Assembly: GCA_902778665.1 (NCBI GenBank)
Contig: CACYYN010000016.1
Span: 1 to 44,354 of the forward strand
Length of the DNA stretch: 44,354 bases
Direction: 5' to 3'
DNA from: Oscillospiraceae bacterium
GTDB taxonomy: Bacteria > Bacillota > Clostridia > Oscillospirales > Oscillospiraceae
Position numbers and translations under genes: made by a program. Below are positions 23,879 to 31,100 of the stretch, in pieces. The stretch's first letter is position 1. Every line of letters starts with the position of its first letter. The notes below the pieces were generated by a model, which made no database searches, was not told the DNA's origin, and was given only the letters and a program-made list of their open reading frames with translations.

Positions 23879-24469
23879 ATGGCGAAGCTGTATTTTAAAT
23901 ACGGGGCGATGGGATCATCAAAATCGGCCCAGGCGCTGATTACAAAATTTAATTATGAAGAGCTTGATATGACGGTATGGCTGATCAAGCCCTCGGTTGA
24001 CACGAGAGACGGTGCGGATATTATCCGCAGCAGAATCGGGCTGGAGGCCCACGCGGCAGTGATCACGCCGGAGATGAACATTCTGCAGGCGTATGCCGAG
24101 GCGGGAGATCATGATGTGATTATTGCGGATGAGGCACAGTTTTTCACCCCGGAGCAGATTGACCAGCTACGGGAAATTGTGGATGAGAAGGACATTCCCG
24201 TGCTGTGCTTCGGCCTGCGGACAGACTTTCTGACACACTTCTTCCCGGGAGCACAGCGGCTGATGGAGCTGGCGGATTCGCTGACGGAAATTAAGACAGT
24301 CTGCCGGTGCGGACGGAAAGCAACGGTAAACGCAAGAATCGACAGCGAAGGGAAGATTGTGACGGAAGGTGGACAGATCCTCCTCGGCGGGAATGACAGC
24401 TATGTTGCCATGTGCCACCAGTGCTGGATGAGGAAGATCAGAGAGCAGAAAACAGGGCGTAGGGAATAG
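23879..24469 (+). CDS. tdk: Thymidine kinase
   Basis: Type II thymidine kinase forming dTMP from thymidine. The 196-residue protein has the P-loop GAMGSSKS (9-16) and the catalytic region ADEAQF with E85. The lasso-domain zinc ligands are C142, C144, C179 and C182 (CRCG and CHQC). GGAGAGG lies upstream of the ATG. Its last codons (TGRRE and stop) are made from the beginning of a short GGGCATA-like repeat tract that continues into the intergenic region, so the C-terminus may have been altered by repeat insertion or expansion. It follows udk on the same strand. Confidence 0.96.
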   Translation: MAKLYFKYGAMGSSKSAQALITKFNYEELDMTVWLIKPSVDTRDGADIIRSRIGLEAHAAVITPEMNILQAYAEAGDHDVIIADEAQFFTPEQIDQLREIVDEKDIPVLCFGLRTDFLTHFFPGAQRLMELADSLTEIKTVCRCGRKATVNARIDSEGKIVTEGGQILLGGNDSYVAMCHQCWMRKIREQKTGRRE

Positions 24470-24490
24470 GGCATAGGGCATAGGGAGTAG
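24455..24490 (+). repeat. Short degenerate tandem repeat (TAGGGCA/TAGGGAA) over the 3' end of tdk
   Basis: Five imperfect copies of a 7-8 nt unit, GGGCGTA, GGGAATA, GGGCATA, GGGCATA, GGGAGTA. The first two lie inside tdk and include its stop codon. Confidence 0.75.
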
Positions 24491-24518
24491 AAAAAGTAAG
24501 GAATTCAGAAGAAAGTGC

Positions 24519-24547
24519 TTGACTTTTGACAGAGCATCTTGTATATT
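24519..24547 (+). promoter_or_regulatory. Promoter for rplJ-rplL
   Basis: TTGACT (24519-24524), 17-bp spacer, TATATT (24542-24547), just upstream of the L10 leader. Confidence 0.85.
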
Positions 24548-24553
24548 ATTTGA

Positions 24554-24663
24554 GCGCTCCGAAGACAGTTGGTTCCCGCAAGGGGTAATTCCAGCCGAGG
24601 ACATCAACAGTTTATCTTGATTGTTTTTGTGCCTTTGCGTCTTTGCGGATGCAAAGGCTTTCT
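24554..24663 (+). promoter_or_regulatory. Ribosomal protein L10 leader with attenuator terminator
   Basis: Autoregulatory leader RNA bound by the L10(L12)4 complex. The conserved elements CCGAAGACAGTTGGT (24559-24573) and CCAGCCGAGGACATCAAC (24591-24608) are present. They are followed by an intrinsic terminator: GCCTTTGCGTC (24631-24641) with GATGCAAAGGC (24648-24658) including one G-U pair, then TTTCTT. Excess L10 would favour premature termination. The class is well known in Firmicutes; the assignment rests on these motifs and on position. Confidence 0.88.
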
Positions 24664-24704
24664 TACTGGGCGTTATCACATGCTTATGGAGGTGAAACTC
24701 AAAA

Positions 24705-25247
24705 ATGCCAAATGCAAAGGTTCTCAGCGAAAAGCAGGCGGTTGTTGACGCACTGGTAGAACGCATCAAGGGTTCCTCCGCAGGTGTCCTGGTGGATTAC
24801 AAGGGCATCACCGTAGCGGAAGACACCGCACTGCGCACCGAAATGCGCAAGGATGGCGTTCACTACACGGTAGTGAAGAACACGCTTGTCAAGAGAGCTC
24901 TGGACAAGATGGAACTGAGCGGGCTGGATCACGTTCTCAACGGAACAACTTCTCTCGCAACTGCAGAGGATGATCCCATTGCTCCCTTCCGTATCCTGAA
25001 CGACTACAGCAAAAAGCTCGGCGACCGTTTCAACATCAAGGCAGCCTACATGGATGGCAAGATCCTGAACGATGCTGAAATCGCAGAGATGGCATCACTG
25101 CCGTCTAAGAGTGCACTGTATTCCAAGGTTCTCGGAACCATGATCGCACCGATTACCGGCCTTGCAGTATGCCTGGGCCAGATCCTCGAGCAGAAGGGCG
25201 GCTCCGTAGAAGCTCCCGCAGCAGAGGAAGCACCTGCAGAGGCCTGA
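24705..25247 (+). CDS. rplJ: 50S ribosomal protein L10
   Basis: Base of the ribosomal stalk, binding 23S rRNA and L7/L12 dimers. The 180-residue sequence matches L10: an N-terminal [20 protein letters not shown] region, then [28 protein letters not shown] and a C-terminal helix for L7/L12. It ends in an acidic Ala/Glu/Pro tail (EEAPAEA). GGAGGTG precedes the ATG. The usual upstream rplK-rplA pair is absent; instead tdk precedes it, so the stalk operon stands alone here behind its own promoter and L10 leader. Confidence 0.98.
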   Translation: MPNAKVLSEKQAVVDALVERIKGSSAGVLVDYKGITVAEDTALRTEMRKDGVHYTVVKNTLVKRALDKMELSGLDHVLNGTTSLATAEDDPIAPFRILNDYSKKLGDRFNIKAAYMDGKILNDAEIAEMASLPSKSALYSKVLGTMIAPITGLAVCLGQILEQKGGSVEAPAAEEAPAEA

Positions 25248-25296
25248 GCGCTTTCTGACACACACTTTTTACAAAATTTATTTGGAGGATTTTATC

Positions 25297-25668
25297 ATGA
25301 GCGAAAAAATCGCAGCAATGATCGAAGAGATCAAAGGTTTGTCCGTTCTCGAGCTTTCTGAGCTCGTTCATGCACTGGAAGACACCTTCGGTGTTTCCGC
25401 AGCAGCAGTTGCAGCAGGCCCCGCAGTGGCAGCAGCAGGCCCGGTCGTAGAAGAGAAGACCGAGTTCGACGTTATCCTCTCTGAGTTCGGCTCTGAGAAG
25501 ATCAAGGTCATCAAGGAAGTCCGTGCAATCACCGGCCTCGGCCTTGCAGAAGCAAAGGCTCTCGTCGAGACCAAGGACGCCAAGATCAAGGAAGGCGTTT
25601 CCAAGGAAGATGCAGAGGCTCTCAAGGCTCAGCTCGAAGCTGTCGGCGCAAAAGTCGAAATCAAGTAA
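25297..25668 (+). CDS. rplL: 50S ribosomal protein L7/L12
   Basis: Stalk protein that recruits translation GTPases. The N-terminal dimerisation helix ([20 protein letters not shown]), a flexible Ala/Gly/Pro hinge (around residues 36-50) and the C-terminal domain with [20 protein letters not shown] are all visible. The 123-residue length is typical. I use the ATG at 25297 with GGAGG 8 nt upstream; the upstream in-frame TTG is part of the ribosome binding site. It is 49 bp downstream of rplJ and ends at a strong terminator. Confidence 0.98.
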   Translation: MSEKIAAMIEEIKGLSVLELSELVHALEDTFGVSAAAVAAGPAVAAAGPVVEEKTEFDVILSEFGSEKIKVIKEVRAITGLGLAEAKALVETKDAKIKEGVSKEDAEALKAQLEAVGAKVEIK

Positions 25669-25687
25669 GAGATTCTTACAGAATACG

Positions 25688-25727
25688 AAAAGAACTGTCT
25701 CCAAAAAGCGGAGGCAGTTCTTTTTTT
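25688..25727 (+). terminator. Intrinsic terminator after rplL (bidirectional)
   Basis: AAAAGAACTGTCTCC (25688-25702) pairs with GGAGGCAGTTCTTTT (25710-25724) with one G-U pair, loop 7 nt, then T tract to 25727. On the minus strand it also ends in TTCTTTTC, so it serves the convergent cyclase gene as well. Confidence 0.95.
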
Positions 25728-25742
25728 GCATAAATGCAGACT

Positions 25743-27563
25743 TCAGCGATCCAGAGCATCCAGACGCAAAATCTCAAAACCTTCGGCTTTGCCCTTCAGC
25801 TTAATGGTGCTGCCGAGAGAGGTGACATGAGCACGATCACCCAGCTGATCGGCAACAGAGCGGGAGATGAAAACAGTTCCACCGGGGGCGTTGGCCTCCA
25901 GGCGGGCAGCAGTATTGACCGTGTCGCCGATGGCAGTATAGTCCATTCGGCGAGGGGCGCCGATATTCCCAACAACGGCCGGACCCCAGTTGACTCCAAC
26001 GCCGAAGGAGACCGTGCGCCCGAAGCGGGAAAGAAGCTCGTCACCTAAAGTCCTGGAGCCTTCCACCATATCCATTGCGGCACAGCAGGCGAGATAAACC
26101 GGATCTTCCTGAGGGAGAGGGGCATTCCATACCGCCATGGTGCAATCCCCAACAAACTTATCAAGGGTACCGTGATTTTTCATGATGCAGTCTGTGGTAA
26201 GGGTGAGATAGCGATTCAGAATTTCTACCACCGTCTGGGCATCGAGAGCTTCGCTCATGGTTGTGAAGCCACGGATATCGACAAAGAGAACGGCAATATC
26301 ACAGGTTTTACCGCCGAGCTCCAGAGCGTCCATACCTTCGGAAAGGAGACTGTTCATCACAGCGGGGTCAATGTACCTGCCGAAGGTTTCTGTGACGAGG
26401 CGCTTTTCTTCACGGGTACGAATATAATTCCAAGCTGCGGAGAAAAGAAAAAGCAGCGTCAGACAGACCGGAACCCATAAAACGTGGAAGATATGGCCGG
26501 ACGAATAGCTGATTTTGCAGAACCCGACCCAGCCGAGGGAGAGACCCAGCCAGAGGAGAAGAGAGGGGACAATATGACGTTTCCAGAAGAAAAGGGCAGA
26601 GAAGAAAAGAAGCAGGAAGAGAAGAATCAGCTGCGGGGCCGGTGATACCTCACGGGGGAAGAAGCCCTTCTGAAAGGCCTCGATAGTATTGGCGTGGATA
26701 TCAATGCCGAACATGGGCCTGGCGTGGTCTGCGGAGGTGACGGCAGCATCCTGAAGACCGACGGCATAAGGGCCAATCAGAACGATTTTGCCGCGATAAC
26801 GATCAGGAGAAACGCTCCCACTCAACAGATCCGAAAAGGTTATACCATCATAGTATGGCAATTCCGTGGCTGAGAATGGTAGATAGAAGAAGCCGTTCTG
26901 TGTGTCAGGAAGAGCAAGAGGATCTCGACCGGTTTCTTTACACCATGTTTCATAGATAACACGGGCAAAAGAGAAGATGCGGCCTCGGTCTGTACTGTCT
27001 ACATAAAGCATAGCATGCCGAAAAATGCCATCAGGGTCTTCCATGGCGTTGATCAGACCTGTATGGGTGGCGTCTCTTAAAGCGGGGAACGGATCATCCC
27101 AGGAGATAACAGAGCGCTGCTCGACCTGAAAAAGAGAGTCAGAAGAGGAGACTATTTTGTTATCAATTACTGCGGCTGTGGCGATGACAACGTTACCGGC
27201 GCTGGATACAGCTTCCACAAGCTGCCTGTCGGCATCGGGATCACTCCCTTCCCCGGTATAAAGAACGTCAATGCCGATTACAGCAGGGCAGGAGGTCGGA
27301 TCGGTATTCAGCGTATTGAGAACTTTTGCCATATTGGTTCTCGATAAAACAGGAACAGAGGCTTCATCGATACCGATGACGACGATATCACGACTGCCCT
27401 GCCCGGTTTTCTGAAAAAGAAGATCGGAGACAGTGTTATCAGCAAAATTCAGACGCTGAAGGAGATTATCTTTGTTGCTGCGATAGATATTCAGCCAGAA
27501 AAGGGATGTGAAGGCTGTGAGCAGCAGAGAAGCAATCAGTGCGAAAAGAACGCGGCGCTTCAT
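25743..27563 (-). CDS. CHASE2-domain class III adenylate cyclase
   Basis: Membrane-bound cyclase predicted to make cAMP in response to an extracytoplasmic signal. One N-terminal membrane segment (residues 5-25) is followed by an outer CHASE2 domain of about 30-305 (IVVIGIDEASV, AVIGIDVLY, KIVLIGPYAVGLQD, MFGIDIHANTIEAF). Three membrane segments follow (about 309-328, 330-350, 360-380), then a cytoplasmic cyclase domain of about 390-603. Its catalytic residues are present: metal Asp429 in FVDIRGFTT, Asp473 in FVGDCTMAVW, purine-site Lys469, and GDTVNTAARLE with Asp547, Asn550 and Arg554. The Lys/Asp pair favours ATP over GTP. The ATG overlaps the HD-GYP stop (ATGA). Length 606 aa. Confidence 0.93.
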   Translation of the reverse strand: MKRRVLFALIASLLLTAFTSLFWLNIYRSNKDNLLQRLNFADNTVSDLLFQKTGQGSRDIVVIGIDEASVPVLSRTNMAKVLNTLNTDPTSCPAVIGIDVLYTGEGSDPDADRQLVEAVSSAGNVVIATAAVIDNKIVSSSDSLFQVEQRSVISWDDPFPALRDATHTGLINAMEDPDGIFRHAMLYVDSTDRGRIFSFARVIYETWCKETGRDPLALPDTQNGFFYLPFSATELPYYDGITFSDLLSGSVSPDRYRGKIVLIGPYAVGLQDAAVTSADHARPMFGIDIHANTIEAFQKGFFPREVSPAPQLILLFLLLFFSALFFWKRHIVPSLLLWLGLSLGWVGFCKISYSSGHIFHVLWVPVCLTLLFLFSAAWNYIRTREEKRLVTETFGRYIDPAVMNSLLSEGMDALELGGKTCDIAVLFVDIRGFTTMSEALDAQTVVEILNRYLTLTTDCIMKNHGTLDKFVGDCTMAVWNAPLPQEDPVYLACCAAMDMVEGSRTLGDELLSRFGRTVSFGVGVNWGPAVVGNIGAPRRMDYTAIGDTVNTAARLEANAPGGTVFISRSVADQLGDRAHVTSLGSTIKLKGKAEGFEILRLDALDR

Positions 27564-29011
27564 AACACACTCTCCCAGGCACGGCTTTCCAGGAAAAGAG
27601 AAAGAATGTCATTGTCTATACTGCCTTCCTGTGCCATGTTTTTAAGGATGGAAATGGCTTTTTCCAACGGAATGGCAGGTTTATATGGGCGATCTCTGGC
27701 TGTGAGGGCTTCAAAAACATCAAGGATGGTGAGAAGGCGTGTTTCGGGCGAAATGTCGGGAGCTAAATGATGATAGGGATAGCCTTTGCCGTTGAGAAGT
27801 TCATGATGGGAAGACGCCCATGCCGGGACATCAGAATAGGCTTCCGGAAAAGAGACACGGCTTAAAATATGCTCTGTAATCTCCACATGGCTTTGAATAA
27901 TGGTCCGTTCTGCGTCTGTCAGGGTGCCCTTCCGGATGGAGAGACAGGCATGCTCCAGTTTTGTGATCCAGGGCTTCTCATGCCCGTCAATGTCTGTATA
28001 GACACGGGAGGCGAGAGCATCCACTTTTGAAAGGTCTTCATCGGACAGAAAACCTGCACGGTTGACTCTTTCGACAAAGGAGATACTCTCTTGAAGGACT
28101 TTGGATCGTGATGAATATTCCTCCGGAGAAAGCCTGCCTTCCAGCATGGCAATCCGGTCCAGAAGGCCGATGGTGCGAAACCGATTCTGAACATCAGGAA
28201 GAAAAGAGGAGAGTCGGCTTTCCTTATCCATGATCTCGAGGGGAATAGCGACCTTGCCCACATCATGGAGCTTGATGCTCATCAGAAACGCCCGACGCTT
28301 CTCAGGAGAAAAGTGCCATGCGTTTTCTGTCCTGTCAAGATAATCCAGAAAATGTTCGGCAATGGCGGACATATTCTGGGTATGGTTGGCAGTATACGGA
28401 GAACGCTCGTCAATTGCCTTGGAAAGCGCTCCAACCAGAGAGTCAAGCAGTGAGGTTATCTGCTCAGCATATTGCATGTTGGTGATACTGATAGCGGCCT
28501 GAGAGGCAAGAGCGGAGATCAACATTTCCAGATTTGAGGGGAAGGCAATGACATTTCCTGCGTCATCCAGAGCATTGATAAGCTGCATCACACCGATCTG
28601 CTGTCCCTTTTCACCCGACATGGGCACCACCAGCATGCTGACGGTGTGATAACCGGTCAGAGTGTCATACTGCAGAGAGCCGGTGAAGTCAAAACGGGTA
28701 TCAATGTGTACATCCGAGATATTAAGAGCCTGCCTGTGCAGCGCAGACCAGGAGCAGACGTATTTTTCCTCAAAAGGGACGGGAGGAAGCGTGATGGGAT
28801 CGTTATGCCCGCCCTGACGAATATTCAGGGAACGCGTCGCCATGCGGCAGAAGTGAAGGCCGTCAGGTTCGTACAGGTAGAGAGTTCCGGCATCGCAGTG
28901 GGAAATATCCATAGCGGTATCCAGAATTCTGGTGAGAAGGGCTTCGCGGTCTCGCTCGCCGGTGATGGCGAGGCAGACGCCGAGGAATTTTTCAAGATCA
29001 GAGGTTTTCAT
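27560..29011 (-). CDS. GAF and HD-GYP domain protein (probable cyclic-nucleotide phosphodiesterase)
   Basis: A 483-residue cytoplasmic protein. A GAF sensor domain spans about 10-178 (CDAGTLYLYEPDGLHFCRMA, LVVPM, IGVMQLINA). The rest is an HD-GYP-type domain, a family that hydrolyses c-di-GMP and, in some members, other cyclic dinucleotides. The expected metal ligands are present: H210, H249-D250 in LHDVGK, H375 in SHVEITEHIL, H402-H403 and D431. The GYP motif reads NGKGYPYHH where DGxGYP is usual. About 80-90 extra residues separate the HD pair from the next His. CGGAGA precedes the ATG. Translation of the CHASE2 cyclase is coupled to it. The true substrate is not evident. Confidence 0.88.
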   Translation of the reverse strand: MKTSDLEKFLGVCLAITGERDREALLTRILDTAMDISHCDAGTLYLYEPDGLHFCRMATRSLNIRQGGHNDPITLPPVPFEEKYVCSWSALHRQALNISDVHIDTRFDFTGSLQYDTLTGYHTVSMLVVPMSGEKGQQIGVMQLINALDDAGNVIAFPSNLEMLISALASQAAISITNMQYAEQITSLLDSLVGALSKAIDERSPYTANHTQNMSAIAEHFLDYLDRTENAWHFSPEKRRAFLMSIKLHDVGKVAIPLEIMDKESRLSSFLPDVQNRFRTIGLLDRIAMLEGRLSPEEYSSRSKVLQESISFVERVNRAGFLSDEDLSKVDALASRVYTDIDGHEKPWITKLEHACLSIRKGTLTDAERTIIQSHVEITEHILSRVSFPEAYSDVPAWASSHHELLNGKGYPYHHLAPDISPETRLLTILDVFEALTARDRPYKPAIPLEKAISILKNMAQEGSIDNDILSLFLESRAWESVL

Positions 29012-29047
29012 GAATTGGTCTCCGTTTGCCTATAAATAGACTGTAAC

Positions 29048-29074
29048 GGCCCCGCCGCAGAATGAGGCGGGGCC
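29048..29074 (-). terminator. GC-rich hairpin between FecR-like and GAF-HD-GYP genes
   Basis: Perfect 9-bp inverted repeat GGCCCCGCC (29048-29056) with GGCGGGGCC (29066-29074), loop 9 nt, in a 132-bp gap. No T tract follows on the minus strand, so partial termination or mRNA processing between the abundant exported protein and the signalling enzymes is more likely than a full stop. Confidence 0.6.
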
Positions 29075-29143
29075 GGTGAATAGGAAGGATTACAAGTATA
29101 CAGAGTTACCGATTGTCTTCAGCTGAAACGGAATGAGAACATA

Positions 29144-30958
29144 TCAACCGAAAAGACTCCCAAAGTCAAACCCGCCGGCAGTTCCACCGAAATCAAAGTT
29201 ATCAAAATTGAAAACATTGCCGGTATCATAATCGGAGGGGATGCCGTTATCCGGATAAGAGGTGCTGCCGGAAGTGTCATTATTAGTGGGTCTGCCATTG
29301 GGGTTGGTGTTGCCATAATTGCCATTATTAGCAGCACCGTCGGAGGCGCCGGTAGGATCGATGACTTTGCCGGAATTATCATAGTCGGCTGTCCCGACCG
29401 GATTGTTATCATTGCCAGGATTGTTATTGTCGGAAGAAGTTGCATTATTAGAAGATCCCATGATTGATTCAATCTGGGAATTGTAATTATCAATTGCTGC
29501 ATTGATTGACCCGATGATGTCATCCATCTGACCGGTGGGATCATTCACTGTTCCGGTGTTGCCAGTTGTTCCGGTGGTGCCGGAAGTGCCACCGGTCGTA
29601 CTGGAAGTGCCGCCGGTAGTGCCGGAAGTGCCACCGGTCATACCCGTGGTGCCGGATGTACTGGAAGTACCAGAAGTACCGGAAGTGTCAGAAGTACCGG
29701 TTGCGGTTGTAGTGCTTGAGACAGATGTGCTTGAGGCGCCTTCGCTGAGCTCGGGATTATCGGCGACAGAAGTTTCCGTCCATGTGACGGAAGTGGTATA
29801 GGAGATTTCATCAACAACTGAGGATGTAGCAGAAGAGGTAGTACTTCCGACGACAAAGGACTCATAGGAAGTGTTGTCACCGGCGGCCTGATACCAAGCT
29901 TCATCGATTGTTCCGTTCTCAGAAACAACGTAATGAATAACAATATTGCTTGTCAGGGAGGAATCGGATGCTGCGACAGAACTGGAAGTGCTGACGCCGT
30001 TAGGATAAATGTCATAGTACTCATATGTATCAGGGGTAGAGGCTTCCGTCACAACGCAGTGACAGGAACCGTCTTCCGCTCTTGATACAGAAAGCGGAAC
30101 GGTATGACGCCAGACTGGGTTACCGTTTTTTGTACCGCCCTCTGTGGTGCCGTCAGCATTCAATGTCAGATCAGAGAATCCCTTGGAAACAGCAGACGCT
30201 GTATACCTGCCAGCGAAGAGAGAGAAGTCACCCTGCTGAAGAAGGCGGAGTACGGCAGCATCCAGGACCTTTGTCTTGAAACCGTTTCCGTTCTGAACAT
30301 CTGCTTCATCGAGAATCTGCCGGTCAGAGATCAGTTCTGAAAGGAGAAGACCGGGATAGTCGTCAGGGGAGATCATATAAGAGGAAAACTGTGTTCCTCC
30401 GCCTGCTGAGGAGATAATGATCCGCTGGCCGGGAGAGATCGGCAGCTCGCCGCCGGTGAGGATGGAGATGACAGCATTTCCGCTGGTAAGGATGACAGAA
30501 CTTTTGGTATCACTGAGGGTTTCTACATAGCCGGAGGTGCCGCGAATACCGAGAACCATGGTAGAGGTGCGGATACTGTAGCTTTCATCCGCATCCAGGG
30601 GTTTGGAAACACTGAAGTACATGGCGCCGTTTTCAAGATTCAGCTCCAGCGTTTTCCCTTCTTCCTGAAGAGAGGCTTTGCTTAATTCATTGAGCGTGAC
30701 GGCTTTGTAATCATCCAGCATGATGCCGGCGCGGCTGAGTGCTTCGGTGGAAAGGGCATAGCCGCTGAACAGTCGCATACCTTCCTGAACAGAAAGGGAA
30801 CCGGATCCATCTGCGAGAAGAACAGTGCCGTCTGTGCGCATAAGGCGCATGGTGGTGGCGTCGGCCGAGGTTATGGATTCTGCACTGACAGAGCAGCCAA
30901 GACCGAACAGCATCGCAAGGGCCAGAAAAACGGGAAGTATCTTTGCCAGGTGTTTCAT
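29144..30958 (-). CDS. Exported FecR-domain protein with Thr/Gly/Ser repeat region
   Basis: A 604-residue secreted or surface protein. The signal peptide ends near VSA before Glu27. A FecR-like beta domain spans about 45-165: LSVQEGMRLFSGYALST, then ENGAMYFSVSK, SIRTSTMVLGIRGTSGYVE and SSVILTSGNAVISI. Residues 265-355 look like a second small beta domain. A Thr/Gly/Ser-rich stretch with TGGTSGTTG repeats (about 418-470) and an Asn/Gly/Asp-rich tail ending GGFDFGSLFG follow. Classical FecR passes signals from an outer-membrane receptor to a sigma factor, and neither partner is present here. FecR domains next to CHASE2 proteins occur in other bacteria, suggesting a shared sensory role. The ATG at 30958 has GGAG about 6 nt upstream; the longer frame upstream is non-coding. 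Confidence 0.88.
   Translation of the reverse strand: MKHLAKILPVFLALAMLFGLGCSVSAESITSADATTMRLMRTDGTVLLADGSGSLSVQEGMRLFSGYALSTEALSRAGIMLDDYKAVTLNELSKASLQEEGKTLELNLENGAMYFSVSKPLDADESYSIRTSTMVLGIRGTSGYVETLSDTKSSVILTSGNAVISILTGGELPISPGQRIIISSAGGGTQFSSYMISPDDYPGLLLSELISDRQILDEADVQNGNGFKTKVLDAAVLRLLQQGDFSLFAGRYTASAVSKGFSDLTLNADGTTEGGTKNGNPVWRHTVPLSVSRAEDGSCHCVVTEASTPDTYEYYDIYPNGVSTSSSVAASDSSLTSNIVIHYVVSENGTIDEAWYQAAGDNTSYESFVVGSTTSSATSSVVDEISYTTSVTWTETSVADNPELSEGASSTSVSSTTTATGTSDTSGTSGTSSTSGTTGMTGGTSGTTGGTSSTTGGTSGTTGTTGNTGTVNDPTGQMDDIIGSINAAIDNYNSQIESIMGSSNNATSSDNNNPGNDNNPVGTADYDNSGKVIDPTGASDGAANNGNYGNTNPNGRPTNNDTSGSTSYPDNGIPSDYDTGNVFNFDNFDFGGTAGGFDFGSLFG
29549..29707 (-). repeat. Tandem Thr-Gly/Ser-Gly coding repeat inside the FecR-like gene
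   Basis: Imperfect 9- and 18-nt units such as GGTGCCGGAAGTGCCACC (plus strand) recur across this stretch and encode TSGTTGGTSSTTGG-like peptide. Such tracts are prone to slippage and often act as flexible wall-spanning linkers. Confidence 0.8.
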
Positions 30959-30997
30959 AACAGAGCTCCTTTCTTTTGTGTATAAAGATGTTTTGAA

Positions 30998-31012
30998 GAT
31001 CAGATGTTGATC
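30998..31012. promoter_or_regulatory. Inverted repeat upstream of the FecR-like gene
   Basis: GATCA-5 nt-TGATC, perfect 5-bp half sites, about 40 bp before the start codon in an A/T-rich 142-bp gap. Only weak promoter candidates are visible here, for example TTGCAA-16-TAGTAT on the minus strand. An operator role is speculative. Confidence 0.35.
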
Positions 31013-31100
31013 CATACTAATAAAAATATAACATATTGCAAAGCTAAAAGAAAGGATATTTTTGCCATTTTGATGAAAAATGTATAAATTTCTGGGAAAA

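Noticed and set aside
24167-24769. Minus-strand frame across tdk and the L10 leader
   Set aside because: It crosses a conserved gene, a promoter and a regulatory leader; its middle is only a translation of the short repeat tract.
29535-29801. Plus-strand frame encoding VPEVPPV-type repeats
   Set aside because: Antisense of the Thr/Gly/Ser repeat in the FecR-like gene; no ribosome binding site, and the repeat pattern is explained by the coding strand.
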